Source of the DNA: Sva-07 sp963752815
Lineage (GTDB): Bacteria; Actinomycetota; Acidimicrobiia; Acidimicrobiales; Ilumatobacteraceae
Assembly (NCBI GenBank): GCA_963752815.1
Contig: CAVVZI010000006.1
Span: 620,001 to 684,000, forward strand
Direction of reading: 5' to 3'
DNA length: 64,000 nt
The notes beneath the pieces were generated by a model, which was not told the DNA's origin, made no database searches, and saw only the letters and a program-made list of their open reading frames with translations. The position numbers and the translations under genes are program-made. Shown piece after piece: positions 37,249 through 45,596 of the stretch. Each line of letters begins with the position of its first letter. Position 1 is the first letter of the stretch.

Positions 37249-37839
37249 TCACTCGTCGACATCGTCGTAGCGCGACTGGCGCGGCTGGCCGATGGGCGGC
37301 TTGAGCAGGTACACGCCGGTCGCCACCTTCTCCATCGATCCGTCGAGGGCGTAACAGATGCCGCTCGCGAAGTCGATGAGGCGACGCGCCACCTCGCGTT
37401 CGGTGCCCTCGAGGTTCATGATGACCGGCTGGCCGTCCTTGAACTTGTCGGCGACCTCCTGGGCCTGGTCGAATCGACGCGGTCGAACGGTCGAGGGCTC
37501 CATGGTGCCTCCCTGAACGCTGCGCAGCGTCGGTTGCGATGTTTGCTGGTTCTGATTGGGTCGGATCTGGACCCCGGAGTCGTCGGAGCGGCCCGACGAC
37601 TGTGCGCTGCGGCGCGACGGTGAGGCGTCGAAGTCCTTGCTCGGAAAGCTCGGCCGCGCCGCCACGGTCCGCACCGTGGGCTCGGGTTCGGATTCGTGCC
37701 CACGCTGCGAGCGGGAATCGGCGTCTCGGGGCGCGCGCGATTGGCGCGGCGGCTCCGGCTCGTCGTAACCGTCATAATCGTCGTAGGCGTCGTCGGGACC
37801 GAGACCGAGATAGTCCATGGTCCTTTTCCAGAGTGACAT
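37249..37839 (-). CDS. sepF: Cell division protein SepF
   Basis: SepF tethers FtsZ to the membrane. The 196-residue protein starts MSLWKRTMDYLGLG, the amphipathic membrane-binding helix, followed by an acidic linker and the C-terminal domain with GQPVIMNLEGTEREVARRLIDF and FASGICYALDG. The start is fixed by a strong GGAGG ribosome binding site six bases upstream of the ATG at 37839. It precedes divIVA by 39 bp. In actinobacteria, which lack FtsA, SepF is the main FtsZ anchor. Confidence 0.94.
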   Translation of the reverse strand: MSLWKRTMDYLGLGPDDAYDDYDGYDEPEPPRQSRAPRDADSRSQRGHESEPEPTVRTVAARPSFPSKDFDASPSRRSAQSSGRSDDSGVQIRPNQNQQTSQPTLRSVQGGTMEPSTVRPRRFDQAQEVADKFKDGQPVIMNLEGTEREVARRLIDFASGICYALDGSMEKVATGVYLLKPPIGQPRQSRYDDVDE

Positions 37840-37970
37840 GCAATCCTCCTGCGTGCGGGAGGTTAGTCGACGGTTCCCCGTTCGCAGTGGACAGGCCGCA
37901 CCCACCCCCACCCGCCCGCACCCCAGCCCCCTCCGACACGCACACCCCGGCCTCCCTCCGGCCCCGACTC

Positions 37971-38020
37971 GTTTGTGGCAGACACAATGTCGTGCAGCGG
38001 TCAATTCGGCTGCCGCACAC
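37971..38020. repeat. 50-bp palindrome, family GTTTGCGGCAGACA, copy 1
   Basis: Left arm GTTTGTGGCAGACA; the right arm is degraded to GGCTGCCGCACAC. It begins exactly 62 bp before copy 2 and belongs to the pair upstream of the AbiEi/DUF559-like pseudogene. The 325-bp stretch 37840-38164 between sepF and that gene otherwise holds only C-rich sequence with no recognised feature. Confidence 0.75.
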
Positions 38021-38032
38021 TGCCCCCTCGAA

Positions 38033-38082
38033 GTTTGCGGCAGACAAATCGACATCCTGCCGTTGATGTGTCTGCCGCAAAT
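38033..38082. repeat. 50-bp palindrome, family GTTTGCGGCAGACA, copy 2
   Basis: Arms GTTTGCGGCAGACA and TGTCTGCCGCAAAT are 13 of 14 complementary around a 22-bp variable loop. A 12-bp spacer separates it from copy 1. Copies 3 and 4 lie beyond the other end of the pseudogene with the same 62-bp period. Confidence 0.9.
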
Positions 38083-38164
38083 CGCGCTTGGCGGCACGGC
38101 CCGACGACCATGTCGCAAGCGCTCGAAGCTGCGCGTTGTCGCACCCCTCGACTTGGATGACGAC

Positions 38165-39086
38165 ATGACCAATGCTGATCGCCGCATTGCGGCGATTGCG
38201 ACCGGTCAGTTGGCAACCTTCTCCCGCCGTCAAGCGCATGACGCCGGAGTGTCGGATCGCCAACTTCGACGCCGAGTCCAGAGCGGCGTCCTCGTACAGT
38301 CAGGTCCGAACGGCTTCCGGAGCTCGATGAGTCCGATCACACCGCTGGTCGAACTCCGCGGCCTGCTTCGTCGACATCGGCGAACCGGTGTGGACCACCG
38401 GACCGACGTCGGCCGCGCTCCTCGGCTTCGATGGATACGTACTTCGAAGGCCATTTCATCTGCTCGTGCCACGGCATCGACACCTCAGCCGAGCGTCCGT
38501 GCGCCTCCACCGCACCGATCGGATGGATCCGATCGACCAGTGCGAGATCGACGGAATCCGTGCGACGAGCGCCGTCCGGACGCTCGTCGAACTCGCCCGA
38601 GTGGTCGGCCCGGACGAGCTGGCTGTGTGCCTCGACAGCGCCCTCCGCGACGGGCTCGTGTCGGAGGACCTGGTGCACCGACGCGTCGCGGCACTGCGAG
38701 CGAGCGGCCGCCACGGGCTCCCAGCGCTCCTCGACGTGCTCGTCGGCAACGAAACGACCCGGGGCGGCCAGAGTTGGTTGGAGCGCGAGTACCTCCGGCT
38801 GCTCGCCAGTGCCGGCCTGCCCCGCCCCGAGACCCAGGTCGTGCTGACACGCGGCGGGCGATCGGCTCGTGCGTGTCGACTGCTACTTCCCGGGGACGCG
38901 GGTAGTGGTCGAGTTGCTCGGCTATCGATTCCACCGAACCAAGGACCGCAGATCACCAGTGATGCGGGACGGACGAACGCCCTCCTTCGCGATGGCTACC
39001 TCCCGTACCAGTTCACCTACGACCAGGTGACCGCATCGCCCGCCGAAGTCGTCGCCACGACTGCCGGCGCCCTCGAGCTCGACTGA
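38165..39086 (+). pseudogene. AbiEi-like winged-helix / DUF559 (Vsr-like) nuclease-domain gene, three frameshifts
   Basis: The intended protein of about 305 residues begins MTNADRRIAAIATGQLATFS and LRRRVQSGVLVQSGPNGFR, the winged-helix N-terminus shared with type IV AbiEi antitoxin-like proteins. The middle reads LVPRHRHLSRASVRLHRT and SAVRTLVELARVVGPDELAV. The end reads VDCYFPGTRVVVELLGYRFH and YLPYQFTYDQV, typical of DUF559/Vsr-like nuclease domains. The frame changes near 38370, 38855 and 38945. Three breaks in under a kilobase suggest genuine decay, unlike the single breaks in the essential genes nearby. It is the only plus-strand gene inside the dcw region and is flanked by paired palindromes. 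Confidence 0.8.
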
Positions 39087-39116
39087 TTCGCGAACCGATC
39101 CCACGCGCCAGGTCGG

Positions 39117-39166
39117 GTTTGTTGCAGACACTTCGACGTAAACGGTCGACGATGTCTGCCGCAAAC
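39117..39166. repeat. 50-bp palindrome, family GTTTGCGGCAGACA, copy 3
   Basis: Arms GTTTGTTGCAGACA and TGTCTGCCGCAAAC around a 22-bp loop; two arm mismatches. It lies 30 bp after the end of the AbiEi/DUF559-like pseudogene and 62 bp (start to start) before copy 4. Confidence 0.88.
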
Positions 39167-39178
39167 TCTGAGCCGGCC

Positions 39179-39228
39179 GTTTGCGGCAGACAATGTGACG
39201 TCAGCCGGTCGTCGTGTCTGCCGCAAAC
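39179..39228. repeat. 50-bp palindrome, family GTTTGCGGCAGACA, copy 4
   Basis: Arms GTTTGCGGCAGACA and TGTCTGCCGCAAAC are perfectly complementary over 14 bp, with a 22-bp loop containing TGACGTCA. This is the best-preserved copy. It lies 45 bp from the end of yggS. Confidence 0.93.
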
Positions 39229-39273
39229 CCCGGTTCGGGGTCGGTGGGGCGGATGGCCGGGGACGGGCTCGGG

Positions 39274-39930
39274 TCAGGCGGGCGGGCGGGGGCCGAACAG
39301 GATGCTGCCGAGGCGGAGTTGGGTGGAACCGCACGACACGGCGAGCTCGTAGTCGCCGCTCATCCCCATCGAACACACGTCGAGGCCGAGTTCGTCGACG
39401 AGTGTCCGGGTCTGCACGAATGCCCGTGTCGTCCGGTCGGTGTCGCCGTCGGTCGGGCCGATCGTCATCAACCCCGCGACGTCGAGGCCGGCCTGCGTGG
39501 CGTGGCCGACCAGGGCGGCAACGTCCTGAGGCGGGCAACCGGATTTCGACTCCTCGCCGGTGGCGTTGACCTGGATCAGCACCCGCGCGCCGGCGGCCCT
39601 CCGGGCGATCTCGGTCGCGATCGACGCCCGATCGACGGTCTCCCACACGGCGACCAGCGGCGCGATGAGGCGGACCTTGTTGCTCTGCAGGTGGCCGATG
39701 AAGTGCACCTGCGGTCGGAGCCGTTCGATCACGTCGCGCTTGCCGGCGAGTTCCTGCGCGTAGTTCTCCCCGATCGAACCGCATCCGGCCCCGACGGCCA
39801 CCTCGATCGCCTCGGGTCCGAACCCCTTCGTCACGGCCACCACGTCGATCGGATGGGTCCACGACCGCTCGACCGCGGCGATTCGCGCCTGAACGAGCGC
39901 CAACTGCTCCCCCACCGACGCCACGTTCAC
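39274..39930 (-). CDS. yggS: YggS/PROSC family pyridoxal phosphate homeostasis protein
   Basis: The 218-residue fold-type III PLP-binding protein has the lysine in DVVAVTKGFGPEAI, GENYAQELAGK, HFIGHLQSNKVR and the C-terminal SMGMSGDYELAVSCGSTQLRLG. It buffers PLP rather than catalysing a known reaction and is commonly placed between ftsZ/pgeF and sepF in actinobacteria. GTG at 39930 is used, with GGGAGG just upstream; GTG at 39924 is an alternative. The upstream palindrome at 39945-39987 lies next to its ribosome binding site. Confidence 0.92.
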   Translation of the reverse strand: MNVASVGEQLALVQARIAAVERSWTHPIDVVAVTKGFGPEAIEVAVGAGCGSIGENYAQELAGKRDVIERLRPQVHFIGHLQSNKVRLIAPLVAVWETVDRASIATEIARRAAGARVLIQVNATGEESKSGCPPQDVAALVGHATQAGLDVAGLMTIGPTDGDTDRTTRAFVQTRTLVDELGLDVCSMGMSGDYELAVSCGSTQLRLGSILFGPRPPA

Positions 39931-40729
39931 CGCCCCTCCCGTCGAAATGGAGCAGATGTCGCGCTGAGCGCGACATCTGCTCCATTTTCGGGTTCGGGTC
40001 GGGGTGGTGGGTCCAGGCGACGACGGCGTGGCGGGCGGCGTCGGCGCGGGCGCGATGGGAGAACCACCGCGGGTCGCACGCTGTGCACCCACCGACCGTG
40101 TCGAGCTCGACCTGATGGCGTCGCAGGGCGAAGGCCACCGCGGCCGGCACGTCGAGCGCGGGCCGACCCGAGACGGTGGTGGCCGTGATCGCGGCCGCGG
40201 CAGCATCGGGGTCGCCACCACCCGCAATCCCGCTCGCCACGGCGTGCAGCTCGTGCGGTCCGAACTCGTAGCACTCGGCGTGGATGCACGGCCCGAGCAC
40301 CGCGGCCCCGACATGGTCGCCGCGAGCCGTGATGACGTCGACCGCCACGTCGAGCACACCGGCGGCCAACCCCTTCCAGCCGGCGTGGACCGCGACGAGT
40401 GTTCCTCCGGCGCCGCACAGCACGACGGGCGCACAGTCGCCGGCCCAGATCGCGAGCTGGGTGTCGGCAGCAGACGTGACGATCACGTCCGCGGCGGGAA
40501 GGTCGCCGGCGCGAGCGGGCACTCGGGCACCATCCAGGTCGGCATCGAACACCTGCACGCCGTGCTCCTCGTCGACCATCGTCCAGGCCGCGCCCGTGAG
40601 CCTGCGCTGGTGCTCGATCTGTGACCGCCGTCCGCACCCGTCGGACGGGCGCATGTCGCCATCGGCCGCATCGGTGGCGACGACCGTGAGCACGTGTCGT
40701 CCCACCGAACCCCGGAAGAGTTCGAGCAC
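39927..40729 (-). CDS. pgeF: Multicopper polyphenol oxidase / purine nucleosidase PgeF (YfiH), 3' end probably frameshifted
   Basis: The YfiH core is clear: LAIWAGDCAPVVLCGAGGTL, VHAGWKGLAAGVLD and GPCIHAECYEFG carry the conserved Cys/His metal ligands, and CTACDPRWFSHRARAD follows. The frame of this core then runs on without a stop, through a perfect 43-bp palindrome and across yggS. In the neighbouring frame a TGA at 39927-39929 overlaps the yggS GTG as GTGA, matching the overlaps used throughout this cluster. One missing base near an A-tract at about 39985 would restore this. The start is ATG at 40729, 16 bp after ftsZ. Confidence 0.85.
39945..39987. repeat. 43-bp perfect palindrome at the pgeF-yggS junction
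   Basis: Two 21-bp arms starting AAATGGAGCAGATGTCGCGC are exact inverted repeats around a single central base. It lies 15 bp before the yggS start and within the 3' end of the pgeF reading frame, so it would place a very stable hairpin beside the yggS ribosome binding site. Confidence 0.95.
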
Positions 40730-40745
40730 CGTGACGATCGGGCTC

Positions 40746-41846
40746 CTATTTCAGGAAGGACGGAACGTCGAAATCGTCGTCGTCGTCGGGATCGAGGGGA
40801 TCGGGTTCGACGTCGTCGCCGAACAACTCGGTGATGCGCGTCGGCGAGCCGGTGCGCGGCACGTCTCCGGAACCCGTGCGGCCGACCGGCGGGCCGTCGA
40901 CACGGTCGAACCCTGCGGCGATGACCGTGATGCGGACCTCGTCGCCCATCTCGTCATCGATGACGGTGCCGAAGATGATGTTCGCGTCCTGGTGGGCGAC
41001 GGCGTGGATGATCTCGGCCGCCGCGTTCATCTCGAACAGCCCCATCGACGACGGGCCGGTGATGTTGAGCAGCACGCCACGCGCACCATCGATCGCCGAT
41101 TCGAGCAGGGGGCTGGAGATGGCGGCCTTGGCCGCCGACACCGCGCGCTCGTCGCCACTCGCCTGGCCGATGCCCATCAGGGCCGAACCGGCGTTGGACA
41201 GCACCGTCTTGACGTCGGCGAAGTCGGTGTTGATCAGGCCCGGCGTCGTGATGAGACCGGTGATGCCCGACACGCCCTGCAGCAGCACTTCGTCGGCCAT
41301 CTTGAACGCGTTGAGCACGCTCGTCTTGTCGTTGGCGACCGTCAGCAAGCGGTCGTTCGGGATGACGATCAGCGTGTCGACCTTCTCCCGCAGGCGCTGG
41401 ACGCCGCTGTCGGCCTGGACCGCCCGACGGCGTCCCTCGAAGGAGAAGGGACGGGTGACGACGCCGATCGTGAGCGCGCCGGCCTCCCGTGCGATCTCGG
41501 CGATGACGGGCGCCGCACCGGTGCCGGTGCCACCGCCCTCACCGGCGGTGATGAACACCATGTCGGCGCCGCGGACCATCTCTTCGATCTCGTCGTGGTG
41601 CGCCTCGGCGGCCGAGCGGCCGACCTCCGGATCACTTCCCGCGCCGAGGCCCCGCGTGAGGTCGCGACCGACGTCGAGCTTGACGTCGGCGTCGCTCATC
41701 AGCAGCGCCTGCGCATCGGTGTTGACCGCGATGAACTCGACACCCTTCAATCCGGCATCGATCATGCGGTTCACCGCGTTGACGCCGCCGCCGCCGACAC
41801 CGACGACCTTGATGACGGCAAGATAGTTCTGCGGAGCGCCGACCAT
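40746..41846 (-). CDS. ftsZ: Cell division protein FtsZ
   Basis: The 366-residue tubulin homologue has the GTP-binding tubulin signature GEGGGTGTGAAPV, VNTDAQAL, the T7 catalytic loop region NTDFADVKTVL and ends in DDDDFDVPSFLK, the conserved tail that binds SepF and other partners. The ATG at 41846 (MVGAPQNYLAVIKVVGV) is preferred because GGAGG lies eight bases upstream; an ATG at 41861 would add MEEPL. A 149-bp gap separates it from ftsQ, unlike the overlaps upstream, so ftsZ may have its own promoter. Confidence 0.97.
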   Translation of the reverse strand: MVGAPQNYLAVIKVVGVGGGGVNAVNRMIDAGLKGVEFIAVNTDAQALLMSDADVKLDVGRDLTRGLGAGSDPEVGRSAAEAHHDEIEEMVRGADMVFITAGEGGGTGTGAAPVIAEIAREAGALTIGVVTRPFSFEGRRRAVQADSGVQRLREKVDTLIVIPNDRLLTVANDKTSVLNAFKMADEVLLQGVSGITGLITTPGLINTDFADVKTVLSNAGSALMGIGQASGDERAVSAAKAAISSPLLESAIDGARGVLLNITGPSSMGLFEMNAAAEIIHAVAHQDANIIFGTVIDDEMGDEVRITVIAAGFDRVDGPPVGRTGSGDVPRTGSPTRITELFGDDVEPDPLDPDDDDDFDVPSFLK

Positions 41847-41995
41847 CAGCGGTTCCTCCATCGATTCGGCTTGCGGTTCAGATTCATGGGTTCCAATCGT
41901 TCATCGTTCGGATCGATGTTCCGGTGTCCATCGAAACGGACTGGCGCACATCCTGCCAGGTCTCGGGCACAAGAACGGGGACGCTAACCCGCGTT

Positions 41996-43168
41996 TCACA
42001 AGACGGTGACCTCGGACGTCGACACGTCGATCACGGAGACCGGATCGGATCCGACGTCTTCGAGCTTCCGTTCGAGTCGCACGAGCTTCTCGATCTGGTC
42101 GCTGTCGCCGATCGCCGACCCGAAACGGACCTCGATCGGGCCGTTGGCGTCGACCCCGGTGAGGATCAGCCGGAGGTCGGAGCCATCGGGTGTGACCGTC
42201 ATCGAGTGGACCCGGGAGCGGATCGTCGGGGTCAGTTTGGTGACGAACGACGCCGCGGAGGAATAGCCGATCGGCGCGGTCCCACCGAGCCCGGTGTCGA
42301 GCGTGCCCGGCCCGCTGATCCAGACGAGCGCCACGGGTTGCCCCTCGATCAGGTCGAGCACGCGACCGTCCCGATCGAGGACGCGGGTCTCGCCGTCGGC
42401 GCCGAGCATGGCGACGAGCGGCGTCCGTTCACGGATCTCGATCGTCGCCGAGTCAGGGAACTTCGTCGTCACCCGGGCGTCCTCGACCCACGGGATCGAC
42501 TCGAGCTGCTCCTCGGCCGCCAACGTGTCGACGCGCAGCACCGGCGTGCCCGTCAGATCGTCGACCACGGCCTGGAGTTGCGCGGCGTCGGTGTACACGT
42601 TGCCGCTGACGTCGACGTTCTTCACCGCGAACAACGACGAGCCGAGGACCGCCAGCGCGGCGACGACCACGGCCAGCACCAGGCCGGCGACGATCACCCA
42701 TTTCAACCGGCGTCGGCTCTCCGCCCGGCGTACGCCGATTCGTCGCTGCCGCAAACGCGGCTCGATGCCTCGTGTCGAGGCCTCCTTCGGGGCGACCGCG
42801 TCGGCCGAACCGTCGTCGTCGATGAACAGCGTCGCACCGACCGCGACGCCCCGTTCGAGCTCGTCGTCGAGGTAGACGGCGTCGGGGAGTTCGTCGCCGC
42901 CGATCGAGATCGTCGGCCGTTCGGCGAATGCGGCCGACAGTTCGTCGAGCACCGCGGCGTTCGCCGGGACGGGCTGCGGGGTCGCCGCCGCCGTCGTCGG
43001 GTCGCCCGCAGCGTCCCCGCCGTCGCCGTTTTCATTGCTGTCGCCGCCGCCACTGCTGTCAACGCCGTCGCCGGTACCGGCCGCCGGGAGCGGAACCAGA
43101 CGGACCTCGCCGGAGGAGGAAGCCTCGACCGGGGGGTCGGCGCGCTTGCGCCACCTCGATCCGAGCAT
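41996..43168 (-). CDS. ftsQ: Cell division protein FtsQ/DivIB
   Basis: The 390-residue bitopic protein has a long acidic, Gly/Asp-rich cytoplasmic N-terminus (about 165 residues), one transmembrane helix (VIVAGLVLAVVVAALAVLG), then the POTRA domain starting VKNVDVSGNVYTDAAQL and the FtsQ beta domain. FtsQ links divisome partners outside the membrane. The start ATG at 43168 overlaps the murB stop by one base (TGATG). The cytoplasmic tail is unusually long for the family and poorly conserved in appearance. Confidence 0.92.
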   Translation of the reverse strand: MLGSRWRKRADPPVEASSSGEVRLVPLPAAGTGDGVDSSGGGDSNENGDGGDAAGDPTTAAATPQPVPANAAVLDELSAAFAERPTISIGGDELPDAVYLDDELERGVAVGATLFIDDDGSADAVAPKEASTRGIEPRLRQRRIGVRRAESRRRLKWVIVAGLVLAVVVAALAVLGSSLFAVKNVDVSGNVYTDAAQLQAVVDDLTGTPVLRVDTLAAEEQLESIPWVEDARVTTKFPDSATIEIRERTPLVAMLGADGETRVLDRDGRVLDLIEGQPVALVWISGPGTLDTGLGGTAPIGYSSAASFVTKLTPTIRSRVHSMTVTPDGSDLRLILTGVDANGPIEVRFGSAIGDSDQIEKLVRLERKLEDVGSDPVSVIDVSTSEVTVL

Positions 43169-44154
43169 CAGTCGGTCGCTCCGATCGGCGGGTAGCCGAG
43201 TAGGCGGATCTCGCTGCGCAGCAGGTGCCCGGTTCCGTCGGCCACCTTGCGCTGCACGAGTTCCATCAGCGCGTAGACGTCGTCGGCCGAGCCCCCGTCG
43301 TCGGCCTGGATGAAGTTGGCGTGCTTGTCCGACACCTGCGCCGACCCCAAACGCATGCCGCGCAGGCCGAGCTGGTCGATCAGCGCCCCGGCACTCACCT
43401 CGCCGGGCACCGGATTGACGAACACCGACCCGGCGTTCTGGCCGCCCGGCTGATTCGCCCGCCGCCATGCCACGACCTCGCTGATGATCGCCTCGGAGGC
43501 GGTCCGGTCACCCGGCTGCAGTTGCAACACGGCCTCGAGCACGATGCGGCGAGGCCCGAGGCCACTGCCCCGGAAACGCAGACCGAGCGCCGCCGCGGGC
43601 AACACCTCGGTCGCCGAGGTGTCAGGGCCGTCGAGGTCGGCGACCACGACCTCGACCAGCGAGGCCGCCATGTCGGATCCATGACCGCCCGCATTCATCC
43701 GTACTGCGCCGCCGATCGAGCCGGGTACGCCCACGGCCCATTCGAACCCGGTCAGCGCCCGAGCCGCCGTCTGCCGGGCGAGGACGGGAAGTGCGACCGA
43801 TGCGCCGGCACGGACGATGCCGCTGTCGGCGTCGATCTCGAACCGGTCGGTGAGGGCGGTCGTCGACACGACGATCCCCTCGAAACCGGCGTCCGCGACG
43901 AGCAGGTTCGACCCGCGGCCCAACACGTGCACGGGCAGTCCCGACACCTGCACCGCATTCGCCAGAACAGCCAGGTCGTCGAGCCGGCCGACCTGGACGA
44001 ACAGTGCCGCCCGTCCCCCGACCCGATAGGTCGTGAGCGGCCCGATCGGCACGTCGATCTGCGCCAGGTCACCGAGGACCGCGGCGGCCGCGCGAACGGC
44101 CTCGGACGGCGAGGCGGTCGGGTTGCCCGTGCGGTCAGCCGGCGCGCCGAGCAT
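43168..44154 (-). CDS. murB: UDP-N-acetylenolpyruvoylglucosamine reductase
   Basis: MurB reduces enolpyruvyl-UDP-GlcNAc to UDP-MurNAc with FAD and NADPH. The 328-residue protein has TTYRVGGRAALFV, LGRGSNLLVADAGF, GVPGSIGGAVRMNAGGHG and the active-site serine in NAGSVFVNPVPGEVSAG. The ATG at 44154 overlaps the murC end by 20 bp; a longer upstream frame lies inside murC and was rejected. Position between murC and ftsQ is standard for actinobacterial dcw clusters. Confidence 0.95.
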   Translation of the reverse strand: MLGAPADRTGNPTASPSEAVRAAAAVLGDLAQIDVPIGPLTTYRVGGRAALFVQVGRLDDLAVLANAVQVSGLPVHVLGRGSNLLVADAGFEGIVVSTTALTDRFEIDADSGIVRAGASVALPVLARQTAARALTGFEWAVGVPGSIGGAVRMNAGGHGSDMAASLVEVVVADLDGPDTSATEVLPAAALGLRFRGSGLGPRRIVLEAVLQLQPGDRTASEAIISEVVAWRRANQPGGQNAGSVFVNPVPGEVSAGALIDQLGLRGMRLGSAQVSDKHANFIQADDGGSADDVYALMELVQRKVADGTGHLLRSEIRLLGYPPIGATD

Positions 44155-45596
44155 CGAGCACCTCCGTGGGAAAGGTCGCGATGTCGCCGCAGCCCATCGA
44201 GATCCAGACGTCGCCCGGGCGTGCCTCGCCGGCGACGAACCGAACGAGGTCGTCACGGCGCGGCAACCACACCACCCGCTGCTCCGGATGCGCCTCCGTC
44301 ACGGCATTCACGAGCAGCTTGCCGGTGACCCCCGGGATGGGCGCCGTCCCCGAGGAGTAGATGTCGGTGAGCACGACGATGTCGGCATCGACGAACGCGT
44401 CGGCGTAGTCGGCCCAGATCTCGGCGATGCGGTTGAACCGGTTCGGCTGGAAGACCACGAGGACGCGCGACCAGTCGTCGCCGCTCGAACGGGCGGCCGC
44501 GAGCACCGCCGCGATCTCGCTCGGCAGGTGTCCGTAGTCGTCGACGAACGTGACGCCCCGATCGATCCCACGGATGTCGAACCGGCGGGCGACACCGCCG
44601 AATCGGGCCAGCGCGGACGCGATGTGCTTCGGCTCGACACCCACCGCCAGCGCCATGCCGGCGGCCCCGGTGGCGTTGACCACGTTGTGCACCCCGCGCA
44701 GCGGGAGTTCGATGTCGACGACATGACCGGGAGGGATCGCGTCGAGGTGCTCGACGAGTCGATCGCTCCGCTCGATGGCGAACCGGAACGCACCCTCGGC
44801 CGGTCTGATGTCGACGGCGCGCAGGTCGACGCCCTCGGACTGACCGTAGGTGATCGCACCGTGGCGGAGCGCCAGCGCGGCCGTGACCGGGTCGTCACCA
44901 CACACCACCTTCGGCCCATGCGATCTGGCCGAGGAAGCGGTCGAAGCTGTCGACGATGCCGGCGAAATTGCCGTAGTGGTCGAGGTGATCGACCTCCACG
45001 TTGGTCAGCACCGCCCCGTACAGGGGAAGTTCCAGATGCGTCCCGTCGCTCTCGTCGGCCTCGACCACGAACCAGGGTGACCCGGTCCACTGCGCGCCGG
45101 TGCCGAGGTCGGTCACGTCGCCACCGATCACGAAACTCGGCCGCATGGCGGCCTCCGCCAGGATCAGCATCAACATCGACGTGGTCGTCGTCTTGCCGTG
45201 CGTGCCGGCCACCGCGAGGGAGTTGGCCTGGGCGCAGATCGACGCCAACATGCCCGCTCGGGTGAGGACCGTCACACCGGTCTGGCGGGCCTCGTCGAGT
45301 TCGATGTTGTGTCGCGGGATGGCGGTCGAAGCCGTGACGGCGTCGATGCCGTGCACCAGGGCGCGATCGTGACCGACGTGTACCTCCACGCCGGCGGCGC
45401 GAACACGTTCGAGGACGGGATGCTCCCGAAGGTCTGATCCCGACACGCTGTGGCCCATCTCGGCCAACGCGATGGCGATGGCGCTCATGCCGGGACCGCC
45501 GACGCCGACCACGTGCAGCCGGCGGGAGACACCGAGATCGATCGTCAGGGAGTCGGTCCGAACGGGCTCGATCGGTGCGGGTGGGAGGGAGGTCAC
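44135..45596 (-). CDS. murC: UDP-N-acetylmuramate--L-alanine ligase, one frameshift
   Basis: The N-terminal part from GTG 45596 has the Rossmann start LHVVGVGGPGMSAIAIAL, the ATP loop VAGTHGKTTTTSM and VVEADESDGTHLEL, ending DRFLGQIAWAEG. The rest, beginning KVVCGDDPVT, is in another frame and contains VDDYGHLPSEI and VVFQPNRFNR, the central and C-terminal Mur ligase domains. The break is one extra or two missing bases near 44915. The GTG overlaps the murG stop (GTGA). The gene is essential and otherwise intact, so a sequence error is likely. Confidence 0.92.

Noticed and set aside
37971..39228. CRISPR array from regularly spaced repeats
   Set aside because: There are only two units per side, the constant part is inverted arms and the variable part is their loop, and no cas genes are near.
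39017..40729. A 570-residue PgeF extending across yggS
   Set aside because: The extension covers a clear YggS gene out of frame; a single missing base explains it.
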